A stretch of 64,000 bases of DNA from DASSUW01 sp963759375 (GCA_963759375.1 CAVWYY010000006.1:1-64000); one strand, 5' to 3'; positions 8,266 through 17,890 are shown, counted from the stretch's first letter. Translations and numbers: made by a program. The notes: generated by a model from the letters alone, not told the origin.

Positions 8266-8532
8266 TCAGCGCCGCGGGTCGGATTCGATGTTCAGGGCGT
8301 CGTCGAGCCAAGCTCGGCGAAACAGGAGTCGCGTGCCTTCGTTGGCGTAACGCAGGCGGCCGGCGACCTTGAGGTCGTAGATACGCGAGGACGGGCAGCA
8401 GAGATGCTGCGCCGCGGCAGCGACGTCGAGCCAGTCGTCGTCGCGATGTGCCGGTGATGCCGCGCCCAGACGCGTCGCGAGGGCGTCGGCGAGCTAGTCG
8501 GGGTCGACGAGCACGAGCGTCGCGCCGTGCAC
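8266..8532 (-). pseudogene. Excisionase-type HTH protein interrupted by an amber codon
   Basis: The segment after 8494 encodes a MerR/excisionase-type helix-turn-helix: WLDVAAAAQHLCCPSSRIYD, KVAGRLRYANEGTRLLFRRA, then WLDDALN. Upstream in the same frame are VHGATLVLVDPD, a TAG stop (8496-8494) and ADALATRLGAA, together resembling the usual N-terminus of these proteins. The stop therefore splits one gene; a GTG at 8532 is the likely original start. It precedes the integrase fragment by 5 bases. Confidence 0.55.
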
Positions 8533-8768
8533 GGCCCTTGGTGGCTGAGGGATGGTGGTGTTGTCGTTGCTCTTCCCGTCGGAAGGGCATGTCGCATCAC
8601 CGATGTCGCTCCCCTCAAATAAGGGATAGCCGCCGCGAGCGACCACGGCCGCTTCGAGCGCCTGTCGGCGCCCCTGGGTGGCAACAGACTGGCAACGGGA
8701 CGCTCGACACCGGACGACATCTTGCCGGAGCGCTAGCCGGCCGAAAGCGGCGGTTTGGAGGACTTTTG

Positions 8769-8865
8769 CTCCGGCGTGGTGTCGCTGGTTCAGGAGCGCG
8801 GCGCAATCATAATCCGCGTGTCGGGGGTTCGAGTCCCTCCTCAAGCATAAGAAGTGCCTGCAAAT
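8769..8865 (+). repeat. tRNA-like 3' half plus flank, copy 1 (possible attachment site)
   Basis: 8801-8847 folds like the 3' half of a tRNA: an anticodon arm with loop ATCATAA (CAT at the anticodon position; stem with one C-C mismatch), variable GTGTC, T-arm GGGGGTTCGAGTCCCTC, and CTCAAGC plus discriminator A. A D-arm-like stretch precedes it (8777-8799), but the 5' acceptor strand pairs poorly, so it is not an intact tRNA gene. The segment GCATAAGAAGTGCCTGCAAA after the tRNA end is also shared with copies 2 and 3. It is the only copy followed by a complete hairpin. Confidence 0.55.
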
Positions 8866-8873
8866 CGGCACTT
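8852..8873 (+). terminator. Hairpin immediately after tRNA-like copy 1
   Basis: AAGTGCC (8852-8858) pairs perfectly with GGCACTT (8867-8873) across an 8-base loop, 4 bases after the tRNA-like end. No T-tract follows. Confidence 0.45.
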
Positions 8874-8885
8874 GTGCGGACTGAA

Positions 8886-8912
8886 GGACACGCGGATCAA
8901 CTCCGCGTGTCC
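8886..8912. terminator. Perfect 11-bp hairpin downstream of the DUF4394 gene
   Basis: GGACACGCGGA (8886-8896) and TCCGCGTGTCC (8902-8912) form a perfect stem with a 5-base loop, 29 bases past the stop of the minus-strand DUF4394 gene. It may also block read-through from the tRNA-like side. Confidence 0.6.
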
Positions 8913-8941
8913 TGCACTCCGAACGACCAGATTCGGTTGCG

Positions 8942-10411
8942 TCAGCCCAGCGGCAACGACAGCGAGCGGGTGTTGCCGGCCCGGTCGCGCGCGGTCAGCC
9001 GCAGCGTGAGCTTGCTGCGCCTGGCCGTCCGGCCCGCCCGGTTCAGGCGGATCCGCAGCCTGCCGGTGCCGGCGCGGCCGATGCTGTCGGTCGCCGTGCC
9101 GACCCTCTTACCGCGGAGCCGCACGGACACGCGCACGAAGCACGCCTCGTTGCACGAGAAGCGCACGCGCAGCACCCTGTGCTTCAGCGCGCCGGCTTTG
9201 GCGAGCAGCTCGGGCGCGGTGTTGTCTTTGCCAGGCCCGGGGCCAGGCTGCGGCGCCTGAGCGGTGTCGTCCACCACGACCACGCTGGTCGATGACTGGG
9301 GCCCGAGGATCGCGTTCGCGCTCTCGCCGCTCAGCGTAATCGTGACGTTGCCGGTCGTCGGCACCGTGATGTTCTCCTGGTAGTCGCCGGGCGCGAACGT
9401 CAGCATCCCGCCGCCGCCCCTTGAGAGGGAGTACGCCACGGTGGCCGTGCGGTTCGCCGGTCCCGTGCGCGTGACCGGGATCTGCACCTGGCCGCTGCTC
9501 TTCCTCACCGCCGTGGCGGACGAGGGGAACTGGAGCACCGAGGCCGGGACCACGGACAGACTCTCGAGCGGCATGCCGCCGGCGATCGTGCCCACCGGGG
9601 TGGCGGCGCCCGTCGACAGGTTGAGCTTGTGCAGCACCGAGCTGCCCGAGCTGGCGGCCAGCTCGAACGAGGCATAGGCCGTGCCCGACGCCGGCGCGAT
9701 GTCGAGGCCCGCGTAGTCCGTGGTGTCGACGCCGAGCGGGCCGACGTCGAACAGGTTGCCGGTGTTCGGCGACACCGGCGCACCGCCGACCGAGCCCTGG
9801 GTGAACAGGCGGTCGGAGCCCGAGTCGATGTCGTAGAGCGTGGTGCTGGTCGCGCCGTCGAACGAGTTCGTGTAGTCGGCGGCGACGATGCGCGGGTCAC
9901 CGGGGTTGAGATTTCCGTCCGTCCCGAGCGAGTTGCCGTTGTTCGGGCTGAAGCGGAAGTTCAGGTTCTCCTCCTCGACGACGCGGATGGCGTCCGGGAC
10001 GGGGTTGAAGCCGAAGCCGAAGTCGCTGAGGAAGCTGACGCCGAAGGGACTCACAACCGGGGTGACGTTGACCGGGGTGGCGTTGAACTGCCCCGCCGCC
10101 GCGGCCGGAGTGAGCACGTAGAGCGTGCCGCGGGTCGCCTGGGCGTAGAGGCCGCCGCCGCGCGGGCGATGGTCGAGCCCGATGAGATTCGTGTCGGGCC
10201 CAAGGATGCCCCCGTCGACGTTCGGGAAGTTGATCGTCGCCGGCGTGGCCGCGCCCGGGTTGCCAACCGGGAAGGTCACGAGCGTGCTCGGGTTCGCGTT
10301 GGTCAGGCCGACGGCAGTCTCCGCGGCGCTCGCCGCGCCCGCCGTGAGTGCGCTGAGCATCCCGGCGGCCGCGATCCACCCAGCGGCTCGGGTCGCGCGC
10401 TTGCGCGTCAT
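8942..10411 (-). CDS. Secreted DUF4394 protein with C-terminal beta domains
   Basis: A 489-residue exported protein with an N-terminal signal peptide (MTRKRATRAAGWIAAAGMLS, cleavage probably near AASA/AE at 29-30). A DUF4394-type beta-propeller-like region covers about 35-280 (LIGLDHRPRGGGLYA; GVDTTDYAGLDIAPASGTAY). A Calx-beta-like segment spans about 295-380 (TATVAYSLSRGGGGMLTFAP). After a Pro/Gly linker comes a C-terminal beta domain (about 400-489) of a kind often seen on exported Solirubrobacterales proteins. The start has AAAGGA upstream. Ligand and role are unknown. Confidence 0.8.
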   Translation of the reverse strand: MTRKRATRAAGWIAAAGMLSALTAGAASAAETAVGLTNANPSTLVTFPVGNPGAATPATINFPNVDGGILGPDTNLIGLDHRPRGGGLYAQATRGTLYVLTPAAAAGQFNATPVNVTPVVSPFGVSFLSDFGFGFNPVPDAIRVVEEENLNFRFSPNNGNSLGTDGNLNPGDPRIVAADYTNSFDGATSTTLYDIDSGSDRLFTQGSVGGAPVSPNTGNLFDVGPLGVDTTDYAGLDIAPASGTAYASFELAASSGSSVLHKLNLSTGAATPVGTIAGGMPLESLSVVPASVLQFPSSATAVRKSSGQVQIPVTRTGPANRTATVAYSLSRGGGGMLTFAPGDYQENITVPTTGNVTITLSGESANAILGPQSSTSVVVVDDTAQAPQPGPGPGKDNTAPELLAKAGALKHRVLRVRFSCNEACFVRVSVRLRGKRVGTATDSIGRAGTGRLRIRLNRAGRTARRSKLTLRLTARDRAGNTRSLSLPLG

Positions 10412-10771
10412 CGTTGCGTCCTTTCGTCATGCCCCGGGGAGGAGGAGCGGGATTCCTTACGGCTGTGGACTGCGCGCCAGCCGCCGCTTCGGTTCACTCG
10501 AGGGCGCCACGATGTCGAGCCCGGTCACCACCATCGTGCGATCGCCGAGCGGCCGTGCCCGAGCCGCTCCTTCTCAAGCCACTCCTCGCGCTCCCCATAG
10601 CTCAGGCTCGGCGACGGCTCAGTTCGCCCACAACGATGACCCTCCGCGAGCGCCCGCGCGGCACGCCGGCACCGGACCTCGATACGGAGTGCTCACCGCT
10701 CTGTCGCGCTTCGCTGGTTCCGGGTGGATGCGGCGGATCCGACAGCGCAGGAGACGCTCGTGGCCTTCGCG
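10412..10771. other. Intergenic region between convergent-side membrane gene and DUF4394 start
   Basis: No supported gene is seen in 360 bases; open frames here are low-complexity. It must contain the promoter of the DUF4394 gene, but no clear box was found. Confidence 0.3.
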
Positions 10772-11665
10772 TCACTGCGGTTTCTCCTTTGAGGCCGCGC
10801 CCGCCATCGGGACGAGGATCGCGCTCCGATCAACGTCTTCCGGCCTGTAGGCGTCGCGTGCACGCTGTTGATGGCTGCACTGGATCTTCAGGGTCGCCGC
10901 TCCGGTGATTGCTCCGGCGGCAAGCGCCGCCACGAGCGAGCCGACGCCGAGCGTCGCGAAGACAAGACCAGCGCAAGCGCCGATCACAACGCTGTTCACG
11001 ACCGCGACCATGCCCGCCGTCGTCCGGGTCAGCTGCCAGGTGCTCGGGCCGGACGACTCGCTGTCCGGAAGCGCCTCGGCGGGAGACTCGCGGACCATCA
11101 GCAGATACGGCTCCAGCTCCGGCGCGAGCGAGAGGTAGAACTCACGCAGACGGCCGATCCGCTGCGCGTATGCGATGTCCTCCATCGAGGACTGGACCAG
11201 ACGCTGGAATGTCACCACGCCCACGAAGGCGAGCACGGGCAGGAGAATCAAGGCGAACGCATAGAACTCCGTGCCGAGCCGCGACATCTGTCCGACGAAG
11301 GCGAGTGCGATGAGATTGCTCGCCAGAGCGGCGAGGTAGATGCTTGCGCGACCGTTGGCCTCAGAAACGGTGATGGCGCGGGCCGTCTGCAGATTGAAAT
11401 GTTCAGTCGTCGCAAACGCCACCGCTGGCGCGAGGCGGTCGCCGAGACTTCCCGCCAGTCGCGCGTGGACAGACACGGACGACTCGCCCGATTGCCGGAA
11501 GGCGTGCCGCATGTACCCACCGTCGCGGTCGACGAGACCGGTCAAAGTGTCGGGGTTACGGGCTGTCGCGGCGACGTCGTCGCCGCCGTCGGGGAGCGGC
11601 CCCGGGCGCACCGTGGGTCTGGGTCCTTCGATGTCCGTGTGATGAGCCAGACCGTCATCTCGCAT
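10772..11665 (-). CDS. Hypothetical membrane protein (about four TM segments)
   Basis: A 297-residue protein of unrecognised family. Two hydrophobic segments lie near the middle (ASIYLAALASNLIALAFVGQ; FYAFALILLPVLAFVGVVTF), followed by a soluble stretch with IAYAQRIGRLREFYLSLAPE, and then two more hydrophobic segments (VAVVNSVVIGACAGLVFATL; GSLVAALAAGAITGAATLKI). The ATG at 11665 is chosen because the sequence before it looks non-coding; GGGAG lies directly upstream, so the exact start is uncertain. It is divergent from the PAS-GAF kinase. Confidence 0.6.
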   Translation of the reverse strand: MRDDGLAHHTDIEGPRPTVRPGPLPDGGDDVAATARNPDTLTGLVDRDGGYMRHAFRQSGESSVSVHARLAGSLGDRLAPAVAFATTEHFNLQTARAITVSEANGRASIYLAALASNLIALAFVGQMSRLGTEFYAFALILLPVLAFVGVVTFQRLVQSSMEDIAYAQRIGRLREFYLSLAPELEPYLLMVRESPAEALPDSESSGPSTWQLTRTTAGMVAVVNSVVIGACAGLVFATLGVGSLVAALAAGAITGAATLKIQCSHQQRARDAYRPEDVDRSAILVPMAGAASKEKPQ

Positions 11666-11999
11666 CTCCCGGGTTTGTGACCTGCCTCGGAGGATCACTT
11701 CCCTGCTTGCGCGTGCAAGAGGAAGAGATGATCGAGCCATTCGATCGTGCAGGCAGCCACCTGGATCGAGACCGGTTTGGTGGAGATCGACCGATGTCGT
11801 GCCTATGCATCGGGTGCCATGCGTGGGCGGAGTGGCGGGCCGTCGCCGTGGTGTATCCGTCTCGTCCAGGACCGCGGCGAGCTCCGGTGGGCCGGGGCTG
11901 CGCTCGGTCAGTGCGTGCTTGCGCGGCACGTGCTGGTGCGGCACCGTCAGCCGCTCGTCCTACGCCATACTTGCGAGGAAGAAAAAGGAGCGAGTCGAC
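11666..11999. other. Divergent intergenic region
   Basis: These 334 bases separate two divergently oriented genes. No gene is seen. The last 20 bases carry the ribosome site of the histidine kinase (AAGGAG). Confidence 0.35.
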
Positions 12000-14064
12000 G
12001 TGGGCGGGCAGCAGCGTGTGCCACAGTCCGAGACCGAGCTACAGGAGTTCTTCGATCTCTCGATCGACCTGTTGTGCATCGTCGGCTTCGACGGCTACTT
12101 CAAGCGCGTGAACGCGGCGCTGGAGCACGCGCTCGGCTATCCGAAGGCCGAGCTCTTCTCGCGGTCGGTCTTCGACATCACTCATCCGGACGACGTGCAG
12201 CCGTCGCGCGAGGCGCTGGCGCGGCTCGGGGAGGGACACGATCTCGTCGGCTACGAGTCCCGCGTCATTTGCGCCGACGGCTCAGCGCGGTGGCTCGAGT
12301 GGAACACACGGACGATGCCGGAGCGCGGCGTCGTGTTCGCCGTTGCACGGGACACAACCGAGCGCCGACGCGCCGACGCCGAGCTGCGCGAGGCGCAGCG
12401 CATGCTCGAGGCAAGTCGCGACGAGCTGCGCGTGCTCGCCAAAGAGCAGGCCGCGCTGCGGCGGGTCGCCACACTGGTCGCTCGCGAGACCCATCCCGAG
12501 GGCTGTGTTCGCCGCCGTGGCGCGGGAGGTGGCCGAGGTGCTCGGCGTGGACGCCACGCACCTAGGACGCTTCGAGCCGGACGGCATGGTCGTCAGCGTC
12601 GCGCAGTGGGGCAGTCACCCGGGCGTCGCGACGGGAGCGCGCTTTCCGCTCGAGGGCGACAGCGTGTCCGTGCGGGTGCTGCGAAGCGGGCGACCGGCGC
12701 GCATGGACGGCTACGACGACGCCCCCGGCGTCATCGCGGCCACGATCCGGCGGATGGGCGTCCGCTCCGCCGTCGGCGTCCCGATCTCCGTGGCGGGGCG
12801 GACGTGGGGCGTGATGACCGCCACCTCGAAGGCGGCGAACCCGTTCCCTGCCGAGACCGAGTCGCGCCTCCAGAACTTCACGGAGCTCGTGGCGACCGCG
12901 ATCTCCAACGCCAGCGCCCACGCCAGGTTACGGGTCTTAGCGACGGAGCAGGCGGCGCTTCGGCGCGTCGCCACGCTGGTCGCGCGGGGCGCCCAGCCCA
13001 GCGCAGTCTTCGACGCCGTGACGCACGAGGTCGCCGAGATCCTGGAGGCCTCGTCGGTGTCGCTGGCCCGGCACGACGGCGACACGCTGACGGTGGTCGC
13101 CACCAGCGGCGCGGCCGCCGCCGTGCGGATCGGCGACCGCTTCCCGCTGGGAGGCACGAACGTCACGTCGGCCGTGCTGCGCACGGGACGCCCCGCGCGC
13201 CTGGACGACCTCGGGGACGCGACCGGCCCGATCGGCGATACCGCGCGCCAGAGCGGCGTCCGGTCGGCGGTTGCGGCCCCCATCGTCGTGGACGGTCGCA
13301 CGTGGGGCGTGCTCGCCGCGATCTGGACGGACCGCGGGCCGGCGTCCGATGACACCGAGGAGCGGCTGGCCGGCTTCGCCGAGTTGCTCGACACCGCGAT
13401 CGGCAACGCGGACAGCCGGGATCAGCTGACGGCGTCGCGCGCCCGCGTGCTCGCCGCGGGCGACGACGCGCGCAGACGCGTCGTGCGTGATCTCCACGAC
13501 GGTGCCCAGCAGAGCCTGGTGCACACGATCGTGACGCTCCAACTCGCTCAGCGCGCGCTGCCCGACAAACCGAGCGACGCGCAGGCGCAGGTGGCAGATG
13601 CGCTGACTGCCGCGAAGCGAGCAACGACCGAGCTGCGGGAGCTGGCGCGCGGGATCCTGCCCTCGGTGCTGACTCGCGGCGGCCTGCGCGCCGGCGTCGA
13701 GGCGTTCGCGTCGCGATTGGATCTCCCCGTCGACCTCGATGTCGCGAGCGAGCGGCTGCCGCCTGATATCGAGGCCAGCGCGTACTTCATCGTCGCCGAG
13801 GCGCTCACCAACGCCGTTAAGCACGCGGGAGCGACCCGGGCGACAGTGAGGGCTGCGGCCGACGACGGCGTCCTCACCCTCGAAGTGCGCGATGATGGGG
13901 TCGGCGGGGCGGATCCCGACGGCCACGGCCTCGTGGGTATCGCCGACCGAGTCGACGCGCTGGGTGGGTGGCTGCGGATCGAAAGTGCGGACCGCCGAGG
14001 GACGCTGCTCGCCGCCCGGCTGCCGTTGTCGACCAGGTGGTCGCACGAGTCGACAGCTCGTTGA
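12000..14064 (+). CDS. PAS-GAF-GAF sensor histidine kinase (one frameshift)
   Basis: A cytoplasmic sensor kinase of about 687 residues once a frameshift is corrected. The GTG start at 12000 follows AAAAAGGAG. An N-terminal PAS domain (about 10-135) begins LQEFFDLSIDLLCIVGFDGY. At 12498-12501 a run GAGGGCTG shifts the frame; removing one G restores ARETHPEAVFAAVAREVAEV. Two GAF domains follow, each starting at the linker ALRRVATLVAR and ending in TELVATAI or an equivalent. The transmitter is HisKA_3 (RRVVRDLHDGAQQSL, phospho-acceptor His) plus HATPase (AEALTNAVKHA; DDGVGG). No response regulator is adjacent. Confidence 0.8.
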
Positions 14065-14450
14065 ACGCGACGCTGGTCGCGAACGGCCCGAGCTCGAGCG
14101 GCGTGAAGCTCCGCGCAATGAGGTCGTCGGCGACACAGACGCCGGGGACCCGGATCGTCGTGCGCCCTCGTTCTTGCCCACCAGGCCCGAGATCGCAGCG
14201 TCGTGCATGAGCCGCTCGACGCGCGTGCGGCCCACTCGGATGTCCTGCGCAAGCCGCAGCTCGGCGTGGATGGTCTTGATGCGCTCGGTCAGCCAGGCGT
14301 CGCGGAGCACGCGGTCGCTGGGCAGCCGACCCTGCCAGTCATAGAACCACGAGCGGCTGACGCCGAGCAGCTCGCAGCACGTGAAGACCGGGGTGCGGGC
14401 TTCTCCGCCGAGATGAACCGGTAGACGCTCACCCACCAGGTCCCGACGCT
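14040..14450 (-). mobile_element. IS3-family transposase (OrfB) remnant
   Basis: The minus strand carries scattered pieces of an IS3-type OrfB in three frames: VYRFISAEK, then CCELLGVSRSWFYDW (the HTH-like N-terminus), IKTIHAELRLAQDIRVGRTR and VERLMHDAAISGLVGK, then VADDLIARSFTP. The usual SRGTYGAPRVH block is deleted between IHAE and LRL, and no DDE catalytic residues remain. No inverted repeats are recognised. It is a decayed insertion sequence lying between a sensor kinase and the second tRNA-like repeat. Confidence 0.6.
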
Positions 14451-14640
14451 GAACGACGTCGACGTCGTGCTGCAAGTTCCACATGCGAACTGCGGCGGAT
14501 ACGGCCGCCGCCCCTGGTTGCTGTCAGCCACGACGGACATCCTCCGGCCGGGCCCCGACGGACCCAGCGCTCAAGTGTCCGTCAAAGCGGGGGACTCCAG
14601 ATCGTGTTGGCGCACCTGTGTGGCTGCCGCGCCGAGCTGC

Positions 14641-14901
14641 CTAGCCTGCGTTGTCGACGCCCGACTCTTTCAGCCAGGCACCCATAGTGTCGCTCAGGCT
14701 GTTCAGCTCTTCTGCGGTTGCTTTGTGTCCGGCGACCCGGGGAACGTCGCTGTCGAAGGCGGCGGCAGCGGTGTCAGAGGTCTCGTCGTCGAGCCGCGAG
14801 ACAACGCCGATCAACTTGCTGATGACCTCGGCGAGGCTGGCGACCCGCTCCTCGAGTGCGGCAGGGCTAGGGACCGGATCGATCGTGCGATTCTGCGTCA
14901 T
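14641..14901 (-). CDS. Small hypothetical protein
   Basis: An 86-residue open frame from the ATG at 14901 (MTQNRTIDPVPSPAALEERV) with two likely helices and an acidic middle; a second ATG at 14916 would add MYNVV. No family is recognised. Its composition is less Arg/Pro-rich than the spurious frames around it, which favours a real gene, but no clear ribosome site is seen. It lies between the IS3 remnant and tRNA-like copy 2. Confidence 0.35.
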   Translation of the reverse strand: MTQNRTIDPVPSPAALEERVASLAEVISKLIGVVSRLDDETSDTAAAAFDSDVPRVAGHKATAEELNSLSDTMGAWLKESGVDNAG

Positions 14902-15071
14902 CACAACGTTGTACATCGGAATCCGCTCGCGCTGAGAGCGACTGTGAATGCGCCGATACGCCCGGCGAATCAGGTCGAGGCGGCATGCCGATGCGTCGCG
15001 CGTGGCGCGTCCAGGCCGTTTGCTGCCGGCGCAGCATGGTGGCGAGCACACCCGCCATGCGCCAAGGAGCA

Positions 15072-15135
15072 GCGGAATCAAATCCGCCTGTCGGGGGTTC
15101 GAGTCCCTCCTCCGGCATGAGAAGTGCCTGCAAAG
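15072..15135 (+). repeat. tRNA-like 3' half plus flank, copy 2
   Basis: The T-arm GGGGGTTCGAGTCCCTC is identical to copy 1 and is followed by CTCCGGCA and the shared flank GAAGTGCCTGCAAAG. The anticodon-like stem GCGGA/TCCGC is perfect, but the loop has only 6 bases (ATCAAA). The downstream hairpin of copy 1 is cut off after GCAAAG. No pairing 5' half is found at tRNA distance. It lies directly upstream of the broken recQ gene. Confidence 0.55.
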
Positions 15136-15202
15136 CGGCGTCGCCTCAGCTCAGCCGGAGGTCGGCTGGACGCGGCGCCGAAGGTCGGGCAGCATCGTCC
15201 GC

Positions 15203-16830
15203 ATGGACGGGTCGCGAGGATCGTCTCGCGCGACAATCCGCGAGCTCGCGCGCGAGCGGCTCGGGTTCGACGCGGCTGCGGCCGGGCCAGGAGCAGGCGG
15301 TTGCGGCGGCAGCCGCCGGCCGGGACGTGCTCGCGGTGCTGCCCACCGGCGGCGGCAAGTCGGCGATCTACGAGCTGGCCGGGCTGCTGCGCGGAGGGCC
15401 GACCGTCGTCGTGTCGCCGCTGATCGCGCTGCAGGACGACCAGCTGGCGCATCTGCAGGCGGCGGGGCTGTCGGCCACGGTCCTGAACTCCGCGCAGTCG
15501 GCGGGCGCGCGCGCGGCGGCGCTCGTCGAGGCCTGCGGGCCGGACGAGTTCGTGTTCCTCTCGCCCGAGCAGCTCGCCAACGACGAGACGCGCGAGGCGC
15601 TGCGGCGCGCCCGCGCCGGGGCTGTTCGTCGTCGACGAGGCGCACCTCGTCAGCCAGTGGGGGCGGGACTTCCGGCCCGACTACCTGCGGCTCGGCGCGC
15701 AGGCCGACGAGCTCGGCGCGGGCGTGCGGATCGCGCTCACCGCGACCGCGGCGCCGCCGGTGCGGCGCGAGATCTGCCGGCGGCTCGGGCTGCGCGATCC
15801 CGAGGTCGTGATCGGCGACTTCGACCGGCCGCACATCGATCTCGCTGTCCAGCACGTCGCGCTCTCCTGAGGACAAGCAGCGGCTGATCGCGCGGGCCGC
15901 GGACGAGCTCGGAGGCTCGGGGATCGTCTACGCCGCGACCCATGCCGGCGCAGAGGCGGCGAGGGACACGCTGGCGGCGGCCGGCGAGCGGGTGACGCTC
16001 TACCACGCCGGGCTGGGCGCCGGCGGCGCGGCGCCGGGCGATGGCCGAGTTCCTCGACGGCTCAGGCGCGGATCGTCGCGGCCACGGTCGCGTTCGGGAT
16101 GGGCGTCGACAAGCCCGACGTGCGCTGGGTGCTCCACGCCGACGCGCCGGTGTCGCTCGACGCCTACTACCAGGAGCTGGGCCGCGCCGGCCGCGACGGC
16201 GAGCCGCGCCGAGGCGCGGCTGCTGTACCGGCCGCAGGACGTCGGCGCGGCGCGGCACCTGACCGCGCGCGGAGTGTCCGAGGCGGTCGTCGCCGAGGTG
16301 GCGGAGCGAGCTCGCCGCGGCAGGCGACCGCGGAGCTCGGCTCGCGCTCGGCGACGCTCGCGCTCGCCCGGCTCGTCGACGTCGGCGCGGCCGCGTGGGC
16401 GGCCGACGGGCGGGTCCGCTGGACCGGAGCGATGGATGTCGCCGGTGCGCTCGCCGCGTCGAGCGCGGAGGGTGAGCGCGAGCGCGAGGTCGAGCGATCG
16501 CGGCTCGAGATGATGCGCCGCTACGCCGAGCACACCCGCTGCCGTCGCTCGTTCCTGCTCTCGTACTTCGGGCAGGACTACCCCGGCCCGTGCGGTGCGT
16601 GCGACAACGACCGCCGGCACCTGGCCGCGCGACCGTCGGTCGGGCTGTTCCCGGTCGGCGCCCGCGTGGAGAGCGACCGCTGGGGCGAGGGAACCGTGCA
16701 GCGGTACGACGGCGACCAGGTCACCGTGCTGTTCGACGATCACGGCTACCGCGACCTGCTCGTGCCGCTCGTGGTCGAGCGTCGGCTCCTGCGCGCGATC
16801 GGCCCGCACTCAGGCCGAGAGCGAATATGA
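15203..16830 (+). pseudogene. recQ: RecQ-family ATP-dependent DNA helicase broken by seven frameshifts
   Basis: Read across frames this encodes a compact RecQ-like helicase of about 540 residues. It has the Q-like LRPGQEQAV, Walker A LAVLPTGGGKSA, DEAH box LFVVDEAHLVSQWGRDFRPD, ALTATA, the second RecA domain (VAFGMGVDKPDVRWV; YYQELGRAGRDGEP), then a zinc-binding Cys cluster (CRRSFLLSYFGQDYPGPCGA, with CDNDRR) and a C-terminal ligand-binding-like tail. Frame changes fall near 15273, 15619, 15862, 16024, 16065, 16207 and 16320; the first six are each fixed by deleting one G or C, the last needs +1 or -2. Every motif is intact, so sequencing error is as likely as true loss. Confidence 0.8.
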
Positions 16831-16912
16831 ATGTGCTGATAGGGCCGACGCATCAGGCGAGGCGGCTCGGGCCGCTAGGTTGGTTGTGACGACCTTCGAA
16901 CCGGGAGCAGGC

Positions 16913-17197
16913 ATGGCCAGGAACGATCCGCCGTCGCCCGAGCGCGATGTGCATGAAGCCCTGAACGAGCCCGCCACCGACCCTGATCCCACGGCGTGGC
17001 CGGACCCGTACGACAAGCGGCCGGACCCACGGGATCCGGAGGCTGACGCCAAGGGGATGGACGTCGGCGACGTCCACACGCCGACCGGCGCCACGAGCAC
17101 GAGCGCGCCGCCACATAAGGCCGACATCGAGGTCGACCCGCGCAAGGCGAACCCGCACGAGCTCAGGCGCCGCGAACGGCGCCGCGCGGGCGGCTGA
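16913..17197 (+). CDS. Small acidic, proline-rich hypothetical protein
   Basis: A 94-residue, probably disordered protein rich in Asp, Pro and Glu (ATDPDPTAWPDPYDKRPDPR) with a basic C-terminus (ELRRRERRRAGG). The start is supported by GGGAGCAGGC. No family is recognised. Its 3' end overlaps the convergent glycosylase gene by 35 bases. Confidence 0.6.
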   Translation: MARNDPPSPERDVHEALNEPATDPDPTAWPDPYDKRPDPRDPEADAKGMDVGDVHTPTGATSTSAPPHKADIEVDPRKANPHELRRRERRRAGG

Positions 17198-17879
17198 CCG
17201 GCGGCTGCCGGAGCGAGTCGTGAGCGGCTCGGGGGCTCTCCTCGGGGCGATCGTGAGTGAGCAGATAGACGGCGGCCAGCGTGCGCCAGGGCCGGAAGCG
17301 CTCACCGAGGGCATCCACGTCGACAAGCGACACGGACTTGTCGAGCTCCCAGACGCGTGCCACCGCTCGGCGCAATGCCAGATCCGCGGCGGGCCAGATG
17401 TCGCGCCGACGGAGCGTGAGCAGTAGCACGCCATCGGCCGTGAACCGACCGACGCCCTTGATCTGGGTGAGCGCGATGCGGGCGGCGTCATCGTCCAGGG
17501 CGCGGAGCCGCGCGAGGTCGAGCCGTCCGTCCACGAGACGTGCGGCGAGGTCGCGCAGATAGACCGCCTTGGCCTCGGAGAGCCCTACCCCGCGCAGCGT
17601 GTCCCCGTCGAGGGCGAGCAGCTGCGCCGGGGTCGCGAGCCGGCCGCCGCAGAGCGCCTCGAGGCGACCCCGGATGGCTCCGGCGGCCGCGAGAGAGATC
17701 TGCTGGCCGATCACCTGGGCGACCAGGGCGCTCCACAACTCGGACGGCCAGGCGTCGAAGAAGGCGTCGGGGTCGAGCCGCGGGTCCGCGTCCACGAGCG
17801 CCGCCATCCGTGGATCCGCTGCGCGCAACGCCGCTCTGCCTGCCGACCATCGGTCGGCGCTCAACTCGACTCCCGTCAT
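17163..17879 (-). CDS. alkA: DNA-3-methyladenine glycosylase II-like (AlkA, HhH-GPD)
   Basis: A 238-residue base-excision-repair glycosylase. The HhH-GPD core runs from about 45 (LWSALVAQVIGQQISLAAAG) to 190. The helix-hairpin-helix is KGVGRFTAD at 141-149; the usual Trp of GxGxWTA is Phe here. The catalytic Asp is D166 in PAADLALRRAV. The enzyme removes alkylated bases such as 3-methyladenine. The start at 17879 has CAGGA just upstream. It is the last gene of the minus-strand run, 11 bases after DUF5996. Confidence 0.85.
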   Translation of the reverse strand: MTGVELSADRWSAGRAALRAADPRMAALVDADPRLDPDAFFDAWPSELWSALVAQVIGQQISLAAAGAIRGRLEALCGGRLATPAQLLALDGDTLRGVGLSEAKAVYLRDLAARLVDGRLDLARLRALDDDAARIALTQIKGVGRFTADGVLLLTLRRRDIWPAADLALRRAVARVWELDKSVSLVDVDALGERFRPWRTLAAVYLLTHDRPEESPRAAHDSLRQPPVSRPRGAVRGA

Positions 17880-17890
17880 TCCTGATCCGC

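Noticed and set aside
8769..8847. A functional tRNA gene (CAT anticodon) at repeat copy 1
   Set aside because: The 5' acceptor strand pairs at only about three positions and the anticodon stem has a C-C mismatch, so it is treated as a remnant or attachment site.
14867..15133. Short minus-strand frame beginning MQALLMPEEGLEPPT and similar frames over the other tRNA-like copies
   Set aside because: These peptides arise from reading the tRNA-like T-arm repeat antisense; such frames are recurrent spurious calls.
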